This document shows positions 35,841 through 44,269 of a stretch of DNA of 63,793 bases, piece after piece; the stretch's first letter is position 1, and every line of letters begins with the position of its first letter. A model generated the notes under the pieces. The model was not told the DNA's origin, did no database searches, and saw nothing but the letters and a program-made list of their open reading frames with translations. This stretch comes from an uncultured Shimia sp. (GTDB taxonomy: Bacteria; Pseudomonadota; Alphaproteobacteria; Rhodobacterales; Rhodobacteraceae), in the NCBI RefSeq assembly GCF_913054185.1, contig NZ_CAJXIV010000012.1:1-63793 (forward strand). The letters run 5' to 3'. A program made the translations under genes and the position numbers.

Positions 35841-36950
35841 CTAAATGCCGCGCTGCCGCAAAAGCCACTCAGTGTGATGCCCTGCATCACCCAAGAACTC
35901 CGCCAAGGCGCGGTCGCGTTTCATAAACAATCCAAGATCCATCTCATCGGTCATGCCAATGCCACCATGCATCTGCACGCCTTCTTCGGTCGCTTGTTGC
36001 CCCACCCGCGCCATTTTGGCTTTGGCAGCACGGGTCAGGGTTTCCACATCTGCGCTGTCGGAATCCAACGCATTTAGGGCCGCCGCGATCAGCGAGGAAA
36101 CCTGTGCCAACTCGCAATAAAGCTCTGCCGCGCGGTGTTGCAGCGCCTGAAGCTGTCCAATGTGAACACCAAACTGTTTGCGGGTGCGCAGGTAGTCATA
36201 AGTTTGATCCGCCGCCGCTTTGGCGATGCCAAGCTGCTCTGTCGCCGCGACCGCCCGGCCTGCTGCAAGGGTTTTGGCCAACGCCCTCTCTGCGGCCTGT
36301 CCTTGCGCCAGAATGTCGGCATCTCTAACGGCCACATCCTCCAACACCACAGTGGCGGCATTGCGAGAATCCAACATCACTTGAGATGTGAGGGTCACAC
36401 CCGCTGCAAGCGGATCGACCAGAAGCAAACACAAGTCGTCGCCCCGCTTGGCTGTCACAACCAAACGATCCGCAAAGCCGCCATCCACAACGTATGTCTT
36501 GCGGCCGTTCAGCTTTAGTCCATCAGCCTCGCCAGTGACTTTGGTGACGACCCGATCTGGGCGGTGTTTGGCCGTTTCATCCAAGGCCAGCGCCAATACA
36601 GCCTCTCCAGCGGCCACCTTTGGCGCCCAAATTTTCTGGGCTTGGCTGTTTGAGGTGGACAGCGCAGTGCCCGCAAGGATCGCTGAGGACACAAAAGGAC
36701 TGACAGTCAGGTTCCGCCCCAGCTCCTCGGCAATAAGCCCGGCTGCGCGATAGCCTAGCCCAATGCCGCCCAACTCTTCCGGCACAACAATGCCCATCCA
36801 GCCCATCTTGGCCAACTCGGGAAGGATCGCGATGTTTGCCGTGTCCCCGGTTTCCCGCAGGGCACGGAAGGCGGCGATCGAATGGCCGGCGCGCAAAAAA
36901 CCAGTGGCGGAGTCGGCAATCAACTGTTGGTCTTCACTCAAGAGTTCCAT
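35841..36950 (-). CDS. Acyl-CoA dehydrogenase, small-subunit type lacking catalytic Glu
   Basis: 369 residues with the three ACAD domains and FAD-contacting motif QMHGGIGMTDEMDLGLF. In MCAD-like enzymes the catalytic base lies in a (Y/I)EGT motif; here the matching place reads FLGDAG, so the Glu is missing. It most likely forms an alpha2beta2 heterotetramer with the adjacent ACAD, as in pimeloyl-CoA and steroid side-chain dehydrogenases. Follows that gene by 7 bases. Confidence 0.85.
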   Translation of the reverse strand: MELLSEDQQLIADSATGFLRAGHSIAAFRALRETGDTANIAILPELAKMGWMGIVVPEELGGIGLGYRAAGLIAEELGRNLTVSPFVSSAILAGTALSTSNSQAQKIWAPKVAAGEAVLALALDETAKHRPDRVVTKVTGEADGLKLNGRKTYVVDGGFADRLVVTAKRGDDLCLLLVDPLAAGVTLTSQVMLDSRNAATVVLEDVAVRDADILAQGQAAERALAKTLAAGRAVAATEQLGIAKAAADQTYDYLRTRKQFGVHIGQLQALQHRAAELYCELAQVSSLIAAALNALDSDSADVETLTRAAKAKMARVGQQATEEGVQMHGGIGMTDEMDLGLFMKRDRALAEFLGDAGHHTEWLLRQRGI

Positions 36951-36957
36951 GGCGCGC

Positions 36958-38136
36958 TTATCCCGGTAATTTCAAAACAGCTTTGGAGAGGATCGACAGC
37001 ATGACTTCCGACGTGCCGCCTTCGATGGTGTTGGCTTTGGAGCGCAGCCAATCTTTGGCCACCTGACCCGCATCATTGGCCGTGCCTTCCCAGACCAAAT
37101 CATCGCTGCCCCCAGCCGCCACCCTCAGGCTTTGACGGCGTTTGTTGAGTTCTGTGCCGAGATATTTGAGTTCTGCCGAGCGCGCGCCAAGCTCATGCCC
37201 TGCCCGCATGTACGCCCCGGTCATCTCCAAATGGGCGTCAAAACATATCTCATCGATCAAGAACTGCCCCAGATCCGCCCGCAGCATAGGGTCATCCAAC
37301 CGCCCAGTTTCATCCAAACCAATTGCAGACACTGCATCTTCCGCCAAGTCGGATTTGGCAAACAGCGCGGAGTCAGATGCGCCAATCATCTCGCGTTCGT
37401 GGGTCAGCAGATATTTGGCAATCGTCCAACCCTGCCCACGTTCGCCAACAATCTGGTCCTTGGGCACTTTCACCGCGTCAAAGAAGGTCTCACAAAACGG
37501 CGACGCACCAGAGATCAGCTTAATGGGTTTGGTCGAGACGCCGTCGCTCTGCATGTCAAACAGCAGGAAAGAAATGCCGGTGTGTTTCCTTTCATCCGGC
37601 TCGGTGCGCACAAGACAGAAAATCCAATCCGCTTGGTCGGCATAAGAAGTCCAGATTTTCTGACCCGTCACCTCGAAATGCACACCTGTGTCCACACCTT
37701 TGGTTTGCAGCCCCGCCAAATCAGACCCTGCGCAGGGCTCAGAGTAACCCTGACACCAGCGGATTTCGCCACGTGCAATCTGAGGCAGGTAGTGGCGCTT
37801 TTGCGCCTCAGTGCCAAACTGCAATAAGGCGGGCCCCAGCATCCAGATGCCAAAGCTTTGTAAGGGCGGCCGCGCGTTGATGCGGTGCATCTCTTCGGTA
37901 AGCACCTTTTGTTCATCACCAGTCAGACCGCCGCCGCCGTATGCTTTGGGCCAGGCCGGCACGGTCCAACCTTTGGCGGCCATAACCTTCAGCCACTGCT
38001 TTTGGGCAGGAGAGCGAAACTCAAAGGTCCGCCCACCCCAACAAATGTCATCTTCGCCCATCGGCGTGCGCATCTCAGCCGGGCAGTTGGCCTCCAGCCA
38101 CGCGCGGGTCTCGCTGCGGAATGTGTCGATGTCCAT
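36958..38136 (-). CDS. Acyl-CoA dehydrogenase, catalytic subunit
   Basis: 392 residues. Substrate/FAD motif WCQGYSEPCAGSDLAGLQT and C-terminal IEGGTSEVML with the catalytic Glu. It removes hydrogens from the alpha-beta carbons of an acyl-CoA and passes electrons to ETF. First gene of a pair and possibly of the liv operon 2 transcript. Divergent from the TetR gene at 38278 with a palindrome between. Confidence 0.9.
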   Translation of the reverse strand: MDIDTFRSETRAWLEANCPAEMRTPMGEDDICWGGRTFEFRSPAQKQWLKVMAAKGWTVPAWPKAYGGGGLTGDEQKVLTEEMHRINARPPLQSFGIWMLGPALLQFGTEAQKRHYLPQIARGEIRWCQGYSEPCAGSDLAGLQTKGVDTGVHFEVTGQKIWTSYADQADWIFCLVRTEPDERKHTGISFLLFDMQSDGVSTKPIKLISGASPFCETFFDAVKVPKDQIVGERGQGWTIAKYLLTHEREMIGASDSALFAKSDLAEDAVSAIGLDETGRLDDPMLRADLGQFLIDEICFDAHLEMTGAYMRAGHELGARSAELKYLGTELNKRRQSLRVAAGGSDDLVWEGTANDAGQVAKDWLRSKANTIEGGTSEVMLSILSKAVLKLPG

Positions 38137-38195
38137 GCAAACGCCCCTCCCAAGGCCTCCGCCCTTTGGGTCGGAGATTGCACCTCTCAGGCAAA

Positions 38196-38211
38196 CATAC
38201 TACTGAGTATG
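38196..38211. promoter_or_regulatory. Candidate TetR operator
   Basis: The palindrome CATACT, ACTG, AGTATG lies in the 141-base region between the dehydrogenase start (38136) and the TetR start (38278). Perfect 6-base arms and its position support an operator for the adjacent TetR protein controlling both genes. Confidence 0.6.
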
Positions 38212-38277
38212 CTGTCAACGCGGCGGCCCCGCACGACGTAACGTCATCCGTCGGCGCATCATGAGGTAGTAGACGTC

Positions 38278-38898
38278 ATGTCAAACCCCACAAAACCCAA
38301 GATGAGTTCTTCGAGGGAAGAGATTCTGGATGCTGCGGCGGAGGTGTTTATGACCCTCGGTGCAGAAGCGGCGTCAATTGATGATGTGGCCCGTCATCTG
38401 GGCGCCACCAAAGGGCGCATCTACCATCACTTCCCCTCCAAAGGCGCATTGCTGGCGGAGGTGTGTTTGCGCGCGGCGGATTTTGTGCTGCAAAAGGTGC
38501 CGCCGGTGGTGGACCCAAATGCCACGCCAATTAATAATCTGCGCACCATGGTCCAGACGCATATTCCCGAAGTCCTGCGCACGCTGCCCTATCACAAGGT
38601 GATCATTCAATCTTACGTTGGCGTGCAACAGAAATCGACCACGGCACAGGAGCGAGCGCTGTTTGCGCAGATCCAGTTGGAACGCAAAGCCTATGAAACC
38701 CTGTTTCGGGACGTGCTTCAAGCCGGTATGGAAGACGGCAGTTTTCGGGTGCAAAACATCTCTGTTGCGCTGCAATCGCTGCTATTGCTGATCAATGCAC
38801 CAGTGTTTTGGTATCGCCCGCGCGACAATGCGCCTGAGACTTTTGTGACCGAGCTCAGCGTACAGCTGGCAGATATGGCAGTGGCGTCTTTGCAGTAG
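38278..38898 (+). CDS. TetR family regulator of acyl-CoA metabolism
   Basis: 206 residues. Helix-turn-helix seen as ASIDDVARHLGATKGRIY followed by HHFPSKGALL, with a full-length C-terminal ligand domain. GAGGTAG lies about 9 bases before the ATG. Divergence from acyl-CoA dehydrogenase genes suggests it is released by an acyl-CoA, as for FadR/LiuR-type repressors; this is inference from context. Confidence 0.92.
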   Translation: MSNPTKPKMSSSREEILDAAAEVFMTLGAEAASIDDVARHLGATKGRIYHHFPSKGALLAEVCLRAADFVLQKVPPVVDPNATPINNLRTMVQTHIPEVLRTLPYHKVIIQSYVGVQQKSTTAQERALFAQIQLERKAYETLFRDVLQAGMEDGSFRVQNISVALQSLLLLINAPVFWYRPRDNAPETFVTELSVQLADMAVASLQ

Positions 38899-38900
38899 CA

Positions 38901-38961
38901 GGGGCCAGCCCCTCTTGGGCAAAAGGCCCAATTCACCCTGAGGTATTTGGAGAATGAGAAG
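38901..38961 (+). repeat. Dispersed GAGGTATTT element, copy 2
   Basis: Starts 3 bases after the tetR stop: hairpin GGGGCCAGCCCC (38901-38912), second hairpin TTGGGC-aaaag-GCCCAA, then core GAGGTATTTGGAGAATGAGAAG (to 38961), slightly diverged from the other copies. It faces copy 3 as an inverted pair. Confidence 0.7.
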
Positions 38962-39107
38962 GCCCGTTAAGGCTTTTTTCACCAAAAGTTCTTACTGTGT
39001 TCTTGCGGTAGAGGCTGCGGAGCCGATGATCGTGAAGGAGAAAGCTGCCTTCTCAGAGACGTAAGCATCGCGCAGAGTCGACCGGCGTGTCTGGCAAGGC
39101 ACTTTCG

Positions 39108-39139
39108 CTTTCTCTTTCTGCAAATACCTCCGCCGGAGG
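39108..39139 (-). repeat. Dispersed GAGGTATTT element, copy 3
   Basis: On the minus strand: stem CCTCC, GGC, GGAGG, then TATTTG and CAGAAAGAGAAAG. It follows the PfkB kinase gene (stop 39181), reading in the same direction, so it belongs to its 3' UTR. Confidence 0.75.
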
Positions 39140-39180
39140 CACAAAATGGTGCCACCAGCGCGGGTGTTAGCGGCAGCGCA

Positions 39181-40167
39181 TCAGCCGATCAGCCCAGCTT
39201 TCTGAAACAACGATTTGATGTCTGCCTCGGGCCGCGCGCCGTAGTGACTGATCACTTCTGCCGCCGCGATGCAGCCCATTTTGCCCGCCACTTCCAGAGA
39301 CTGGCCAGTGGCCACACCATAGAGGAACCCGCAGGCAAACTGATCGCCCGCACCGGTGGCATCTACGGGCACAATTTCGTTCACAGCCACAGTGGCTTGC
39401 TCGTCGCCGCTGAGCAGCACCACGTCATGTCCGGAGCGGGTGCAGACCACCATGCCCGCATCCTGCGCAGCTTGCTCCAACGCGGCACTCAAGTCGGTTT
39501 GATACAGCGACTCCCATTCGTGTTGATTGCCAATCACAAAATCGAGTTCTTTCACCAAGCGGCGGAAATCATCGCGATGGCGTTCGACACAGAACGGATC
39601 GGACAGCGCAATGCCAGCCTTACCGCCACCGTCGCGGCAAAGTTTGGCGGCGCGTTCAAACGCCTTTTTGCCCTTAGGTTTGTCATAGAGATACCCTTCG
39701 AGGAACAAAAGCTGCGCCTGTCCTGCGACATCGTCGGAGACGTCATCGGGGCCAAGCTCCGAAGAAATGCCCAAATAGGTGTTCATCGAGCGCTCGCCAT
39801 CCGGGGAGACAAAAATCATTGAGCGTGAGGTTGGCAACTCATCGCCTTCAACCAGCGGATTCACAAAGTCGGTGCCGTCTGCCTGCATTTCACTGGCATA
39901 AAACTGCCCCAGCGCATCGTTGCTTACGCGCCCGATAAATCCGGTCGACAAGCCCAGCGCGCCAAGCCCTGCAACGGTGTTGGCGACCGAGCCACCCGGC
40001 GCCTGTTTGCGATTGGTCATACCGGCGTAAAGCATTTCACCACGTTCTTTTTCGACCAGTTGCATGATGCCTTTCTGAATGCCCATCAGGTCCAGAAAGC
40101 TGTCATCAGATTGGCTGATCACATCCACAACGGCGTTGCCGATGCCAACCACTTGGTATTGGGTCAT
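39181..40167 (-). CDS. PfkB family kinase, adenosine kinase-like
   Basis: 328 residues. The N-terminal PfkB signature is seen as GGSVANTVAGLGALG and the C-terminal one as VDATGAGDQFACGFLYG, containing the catalytic Asp and anion hole. The relatives in alphaproteobacteria are annotated adenosine kinase or sugar kinase; the choice of substrate cannot be settled here. Its ATG overlaps the nth stop (ATGA), so it is co-transcribed with nth. Confidence 0.88.
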   Translation of the reverse strand: MTQYQVVGIGNAVVDVISQSDDSFLDLMGIQKGIMQLVEKERGEMLYAGMTNRKQAPGGSVANTVAGLGALGLSTGFIGRVSNDALGQFYASEMQADGTDFVNPLVEGDELPTSRSMIFVSPDGERSMNTYLGISSELGPDDVSDDVAGQAQLLFLEGYLYDKPKGKKAFERAAKLCRDGGGKAGIALSDPFCVERHRDDFRRLVKELDFVIGNQHEWESLYQTDLSAALEQAAQDAGMVVCTRSGHDVVLLSGDEQATVAVNEIVPVDATGAGDQFACGFLYGVATGQSLEVAGKMGCIAAAEVISHYGARPEADIKSLFQKAGLIG

Positions 40168-40808
40168 AGGTTTTTATCCTCAAATAGGCAGAGATCGCGG
40201 ATGAGGCAGGTGCCACACAGCGGCTTGCGCGCCTTACAGACATAGCGGCCGTGCAGGATCATCCAGTGATGGGCGTGGAGTTGAAAATCCACAGGAATTT
40301 GGTCTTCGATGGCGCGTTCAACCGCCACGACATCTTTGCCGGGGCAGACGCCAGAGCGGTTACCAAAGCGGAAGATATGCGTGTCCACGGCCTGTGCCGG
40401 ATAGCGCCACCACATGTTGAGCACCACATTGGCGGTTTTACGCCCCACGCCGGGCAGGCTTTCCAGCGCCGCACGCGAGTTGGGCACCTCACCGTTGAAG
40501 TCCTCCACCAGGATGCGGCTGAGCTTGATCACGTTTTTGGCCTTGTTGCGATAGAGGCCAATGGTCTTGATGTGCTCAATCACCGTCTCTTCACCAAGGT
40601 CGAGCATCTTTTGCGGCGTGTCAGCTATTTTGAACAGTTCTTTGGTGGCGCGGTTCACGCCGACGTCTGTCGCCTGAGCCGACAGAGCCACCGCCACCAC
40701 CAACGTATAGACGTTGACGTGATCGAGTTCGCCCACGGGCTCGGCTTCGGCTGCCTCAAACCGGGTGAAGATCTCCCGGATGGTATGATAATCAAGTTGC
40801 TTTGCCAT
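40164..40808 (-). CDS. nth: Endonuclease III
   Basis: 214 residues. Base-excision glycosylase/AP lyase for oxidised pyrimidines. Helix-hairpin-helix LPGVGRKTANVVL contains the catalytic Lys, VDTHIFRF the catalytic Asp, and the C-terminal [4Fe-4S] motif C-x6-C-x2-C-x5-C is complete (CKARKPLCGTCLIRDLC). The start at 40808 (MAKQLDYH) was chosen because the upstream extension lacks family residues. Divergent from dnaA. Confidence 0.96.
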   Translation of the reverse strand: MAKQLDYHTIREIFTRFEAAEAEPVGELDHVNVYTLVVAVALSAQATDVGVNRATKELFKIADTPQKMLDLGEETVIEHIKTIGLYRNKAKNVIKLSRILVEDFNGEVPNSRAALESLPGVGRKTANVVLNMWWRYPAQAVDTHIFRFGNRSGVCPGKDVVAVERAIEDQIPVDFQLHAHHWMILHGRYVCKARKPLCGTCLIRDLCLFEDKNL

Positions 40809-41539
40809 CGCGCTGTTAATGCACGGAGCGGGTGTCGCAGGCAAGGGGCCGATGTGGGCCATTCCGCGTCAACTCAACGTGGCGCTTAGTGTTCCACAAG
40901 TGAGTCGCGCCAGAATCATCAGCGATTCCTTTTGGCCACCCAGCCCAACAGCAGCGAAGATGTGGCCGCGGCGCAACAACCAGATGTTGCCACCCCGCGC
41001 AAAAGGCAGACAAAATCGGGGTTTTAGGGACGACTCCGGGCGGTTTTCGCCTCAAGATCGGCCGGGGATATCGCTGTGCACGGCTCAGCTTAGAATGGAT
41101 CAAATTTTTTGGTAAGATTGTTTTAATACATGAACTTAGCAGCCTGTGGATAGATTCTTTTTGACGAATGCCTGAGTCAAGTTCGAAGTTCAGTTGCCGG
41201 ATTTGGCACCAGCTTGCTAGGTTCTCTCAGCGATTCATTTCGCCTTGGGGGGGACAGACACCGACACACGGTGGCTTTGCCATACTGGGTGACTGAGACA
41301 GCCGCGCTTTTGGGGGTGCGGTTGCCATGGTTTCCGGGATGTTCACCTGTTCCACAAAGCAGCGCATCTGCGCGCCGATGACAAGACGCAACCGGAGAAT
41401 AGGGACCTCCGGCATGGTTGTGTTTTGCCGGAAGCTGCTTGGGCTTTTACCAGCCCTCAAGGCACAACTGGGTCACACAACAAAGGCAGAGACCGGGCCC
41501 AGCTCGGCGCAAAAGACGTGTGAAGGAAAACGGGGACAG
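40809..41539. other. 731-base region upstream of dnaA
   Basis: No convincing gene. The stretch 41090-41160 is AT-rich (AAATTTTTTGG, TTTTAATAC) and holds one near-consensus DnaA box (41145-41153), so it is probably the dnaA promoter. A frame open from 41327 merges into dnaA and is not a separate gene. Only one box was found by eye, which is too few for a typical replication origin. Confidence 0.55.
41145..41153 (-). promoter_or_regulatory. Near-consensus DnaA box
   Basis: TGTGGATAG, the complement of CTATCCACA, differs by one base from TTATCCACA. It lies about 390 bases before the dnaA ATG, next to the AT-rich stretch, and may serve dnaA autoregulation. Confidence 0.55.
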
Positions 41540-42922
41540 ATGACTGACGACACTTGGGGCACCATCCGACAAGACCTACTCAAAACAGTGGGTCAGAATA
41601 ATTTCAAAACCTGGATTGAGCCCGTCAATTTTTCAGAGCTGAAAGATGGCGTGGCCACCTTTCATGTGCCGACCAATTTTATCGGCAACTACGTGTCGCA
41701 AAACTATGGCGATCTGATTTTGCATCAGATGACCCAGAATGGCGCCGACGTGCAGCGTATGCAGTTCAAAGTTGCGGCCAAGGCGCCTGCCATGCGTCCG
41801 GCCGCAACAGCCTCAACGAAAAAGACCACCACAGCCGCATCCCCAGCTGTTGCCGCCGCCTCCGACGGCGCGGACATGGGCATGACCGGCGCGCCTTTGG
41901 ATGCGCGGTTCACGTTTGACAGCTTTGTTGTGGGCAAACCCAACGAGTTGGCCAATGCCGCCGCGCGCCGTGTCGGCGAAGGTGGCCCGGTCACGTTCAA
42001 CCCGCTGTTCCTCTATGGTGGTGTTGGCCTTGGCAAAACACACCTGATGCACGCAATTGCGTGGGAGCTTCAGGCGCAGCGCCCAGATCTCAACGTGCTG
42101 TACCTCTCTGCCGAACAATTCATGTACCGCTTTGTGCAAGCCCTGCGCGATCGCAAGATGATGGATTTCAAAGAGCTGTTCCGCTCCGTGGATGTGCTCA
42201 TGGTCGACGATGTGCAGTTCATTGCTGGCAAAGACAGTACGCAGGAGGAATTCTTCCACACCTTCAACGCGCTGGTGGATCAGAACAAACAGATCATCAT
42301 TTCGGCCGACCGCGCGCCAGGTGAGATCAAAGACCTCGAAGACCGCATCAAGAGCCGCCTACAGTGTGGTTTGGTTGTTGACCTGCACCCAACCGACTAT
42401 GAGCTGCGCCTCGGCATTCTGCAGACCAAAGTAGACACTTACCGCGCGCAGTACCCGGAGCTGCAGTTGCAGGATGGCGTGTTGGAATTCCTAGCCCACC
42501 GGATCTCCACCAACGTTCGTGTGCTGGAAGGCGCGCTGACCCGTCTGTTTGCCTTCGCTTCGCTGGTGGGGCGTGAGATCACCATGGAGCTCACCCAAGA
42601 CTGTCTGTCCGACGTGCTGCGCGCCTCCGAGCGCAAGGTCTCCGTCGAAGAGATCCAGCGCAAAGTGGCTGAGCATTACAACATCCGCCTGTCCGACATG
42701 ATTGGCCCAAAACGTGTGCGCACTTTTGCCCGCCCGCGTCAGGTGGCGATGTATCTTTGCAAGAAGTTGACTTCGCGCTCACTGCCGGAAATTGGCCGCC
42801 GCTTTGGCGGGCGTGACCACACCACAGTGATGCACGGCGTGCGCCGCATCGAAGAGCTGCGCACCTCCGATGGGCAAATCGCCGAAGATCTGGAATTGCT
42901 GCGCCGCACGCTTGAAGCCTGA
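41540..42922 (+). CDS. dnaA: DnaA, replication initiator
   Basis: 460 residues. N-terminal DnaB/DiaA interaction domain (WGTIRQDLLKTVGQNNFKTW), an Ala/Thr/Ser-rich linker (about 90-120), the AAA+ domain with Walker A GGVGLGKTH and Walker B VLMVDDVQF, and DNA-binding domain IV with the signature FGGRDHTTVMHGVRRIEEL. The ATG at 41540 follows GGGGA. Length fits alphaproteobacterial DnaA. Confidence 0.98.
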   Translation: MTDDTWGTIRQDLLKTVGQNNFKTWIEPVNFSELKDGVATFHVPTNFIGNYVSQNYGDLILHQMTQNGADVQRMQFKVAAKAPAMRPAATASTKKTTTAASPAVAAASDGADMGMTGAPLDARFTFDSFVVGKPNELANAAARRVGEGGPVTFNPLFLYGGVGLGKTHLMHAIAWELQAQRPDLNVLYLSAEQFMYRFVQALRDRKMMDFKELFRSVDVLMVDDVQFIAGKDSTQEEFFHTFNALVDQNKQIIISADRAPGEIKDLEDRIKSRLQCGLVVDLHPTDYELRLGILQTKVDTYRAQYPELQLQDGVLEFLAHRISTNVRVLEGALTRLFAFASLVGREITMELTQDCLSDVLRASERKVSVEEIQRKVAEHYNIRLSDMIGPKRVRTFARPRQVAMYLCKKLTSRSLPEIGRRFGGRDHTTVMHGVRRIEELRTSDGQIAEDLELLRRTLEA

Positions 42923-42942
42923 GTGTTTCCGGTCACACATTT

Positions 42943-42986
42943 GACCAAAACACCGCGCCCTCTGGGTGCGGTGTTTTCTTTTGGTC
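42943..42986 (+). terminator. Terminator after dnaA
   Basis: An outer stem GACCAAAA/TTTTGGTC and an inner stem CACCGC/GCGGTG form a long hairpin with T-rich 3' side. dnaN therefore likely also has its own promoter in the 108 bases that follow. Confidence 0.8.
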
Positions 42987-43094
42987 GCTTGGCGCTTGAC
43001 GCTCCTTGCGACTTCACAGACAAACCTATGAAAAGACTTGTGCCGTGAGACCACCTCGTTAAGGTGCCTGTCCCGGCTATCGGAGGGTGATGGG

Positions 43095-44213
43095 ATGAAA
43101 ATCAGTATTGAACGCGCCGTGCTGCTCAAAGCAGTGAGCCAAGCGCAATCGGTTGTGGAGCGCCGCAACACCATTCCAATCCTCGCCAACGTGCTGATCG
43201 AAGCCGAAGGTGACACCGTACAGTTCCGCGCCACGGATTTGGACATTGAAGTGGTTGATAAGGCCAATGCGATGGTGGAACGCGCCGGCGCCACCACTGT
43301 GGCCGCCACCACGCTGCACGAAATTGTCCGCAAACTGCCCGATGGTGCCCTTGTGACCCTCACCGATGACAGCGCCACTGGCCGTCTGACGGTAGAAGCG
43401 GGCCGCTCAAATTTCTCGCTGGCAACCTTGCCGCGTGAAGATTTCCCGGTGATGGCCTCTTCTGAGTATTCGTCCAACTTCTCCGCGCCGGCGCCAGCTC
43501 TGCGGCGTCTGTTTGACAAAGCCAAGTTTGCGATCTCCACCGAAGAGACCCGCTACTACCTGAACGGTGTCTACCTGCACGTATCAGATGGCGAAGACGG
43601 CAAAGTGCTGCGTGCGGTTGCCACCGACGGACACCGCCTGGCCCGCATCGACACCGATCTGCCGGAAAGCGCGGCGGACATGCCTGGTGTGATTGTGCCC
43701 CGCAAAACAGTGGGTGAATTGCGCAAACTTCTGGACGACGACGATATGGAAATTGCCGTATCTGTGTCAGAAACCAAAGTGCGCTTTGCCACCCCCAGCA
43801 TCACCCTGACCTCCAAAGTGATTGACGGCACCTTCCCCGACTACACACGCGTGATCCCTCAGGGCAACACCCGCAAGCTGGAAGTGGACGCCTCTGAGTT
43901 TGCCAAAGCTGTGGACCGTGTGGCCACCGTTTCTTCTGAACGCTCCCGCGCGGTCAAACTTCAGCTGGATGAAGATCGCCTGGTGCTTTCGGTGAACTCC
44001 CCAGACAGTGGCGCAGCCGAAGAAGAGCTGGTTGTGGCTTACAATGATGAGCGTCTGGAAATTGGCTTTAACGCCAAATACCTGCTGGAGATCGCCAGCC
44101 AGGTGGACCGCGAAAACGCCGTGTTCATGTTCAACTCCGCAGGCGACCCAACCCTGATGCGCGAAGGTGGCGACACCTCTGCCGTCTACGTTGTGATGCC
44201 GATGCGGGTTTAA
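43095..44213 (+). CDS. dnaN: DnaN, DNA polymerase III beta sliding clamp
   Basis: 372 residues with the three clamp domains; begins MKISIERAVLLKAVSQAQSV and ends VYVVMPMRV, the usual C-terminus. It forms the ring that tethers the polymerase. GGAGGG lies 8 bases before the ATG at 43095. Confidence 0.98.
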   Translation: MKISIERAVLLKAVSQAQSVVERRNTIPILANVLIEAEGDTVQFRATDLDIEVVDKANAMVERAGATTVAATTLHEIVRKLPDGALVTLTDDSATGRLTVEAGRSNFSLATLPREDFPVMASSEYSSNFSAPAPALRRLFDKAKFAISTEETRYYLNGVYLHVSDGEDGKVLRAVATDGHRLARIDTDLPESAADMPGVIVPRKTVGELRKLLDDDDMEIAVSVSETKVRFATPSITLTSKVIDGTFPDYTRVIPQGNTRKLEVDASEFAKAVDRVATVSSERSRAVKLQLDEDRLVLSVNSPDSGAAEEELVVAYNDERLEIGFNAKYLLEIASQVDRENAVFMFNSAGDPTLMREGGDTSAVYVVMPMRV

Positions 44214-44229
44214 TCCGCTGACGCGGATG

Positions 44230-44262
44230 CCTGCGGCGCAGGTATTTGAAGAAAGAGAAAGC
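44230..44262 (+). repeat. Dispersed GAGGTATTT element, copy 4, between dnaN and recF
   Basis: Stem CCTGC, loop GGC, GCAGG (44230-44242), followed by TATTTG and AAGAAAGAGAAAG. Relative to copy 3 the stem differs by one C-G to G-C swap on both sides, so base pairing is preserved. The purine tract ends about 8 bases before the chosen recF GTG and may double as its ribosome-binding region. Confidence 0.75.
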
Positions 44263-44269
44263 CGGGCCT

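Noticed and set aside
40816..41115. Open frames of about 95 codons on both strands before dnaA
   Set aside because: Neither has motifs or a ribosome site, and both overlap the region between nth and dnaA that is probably regulatory.
40809..41539. Chromosomal replication origin upstream of dnaA
   Set aside because: Only one near-consensus DnaA box and no clear repeat cluster were found; in this group the origin may lie elsewhere. A dnaA promoter explains the features.
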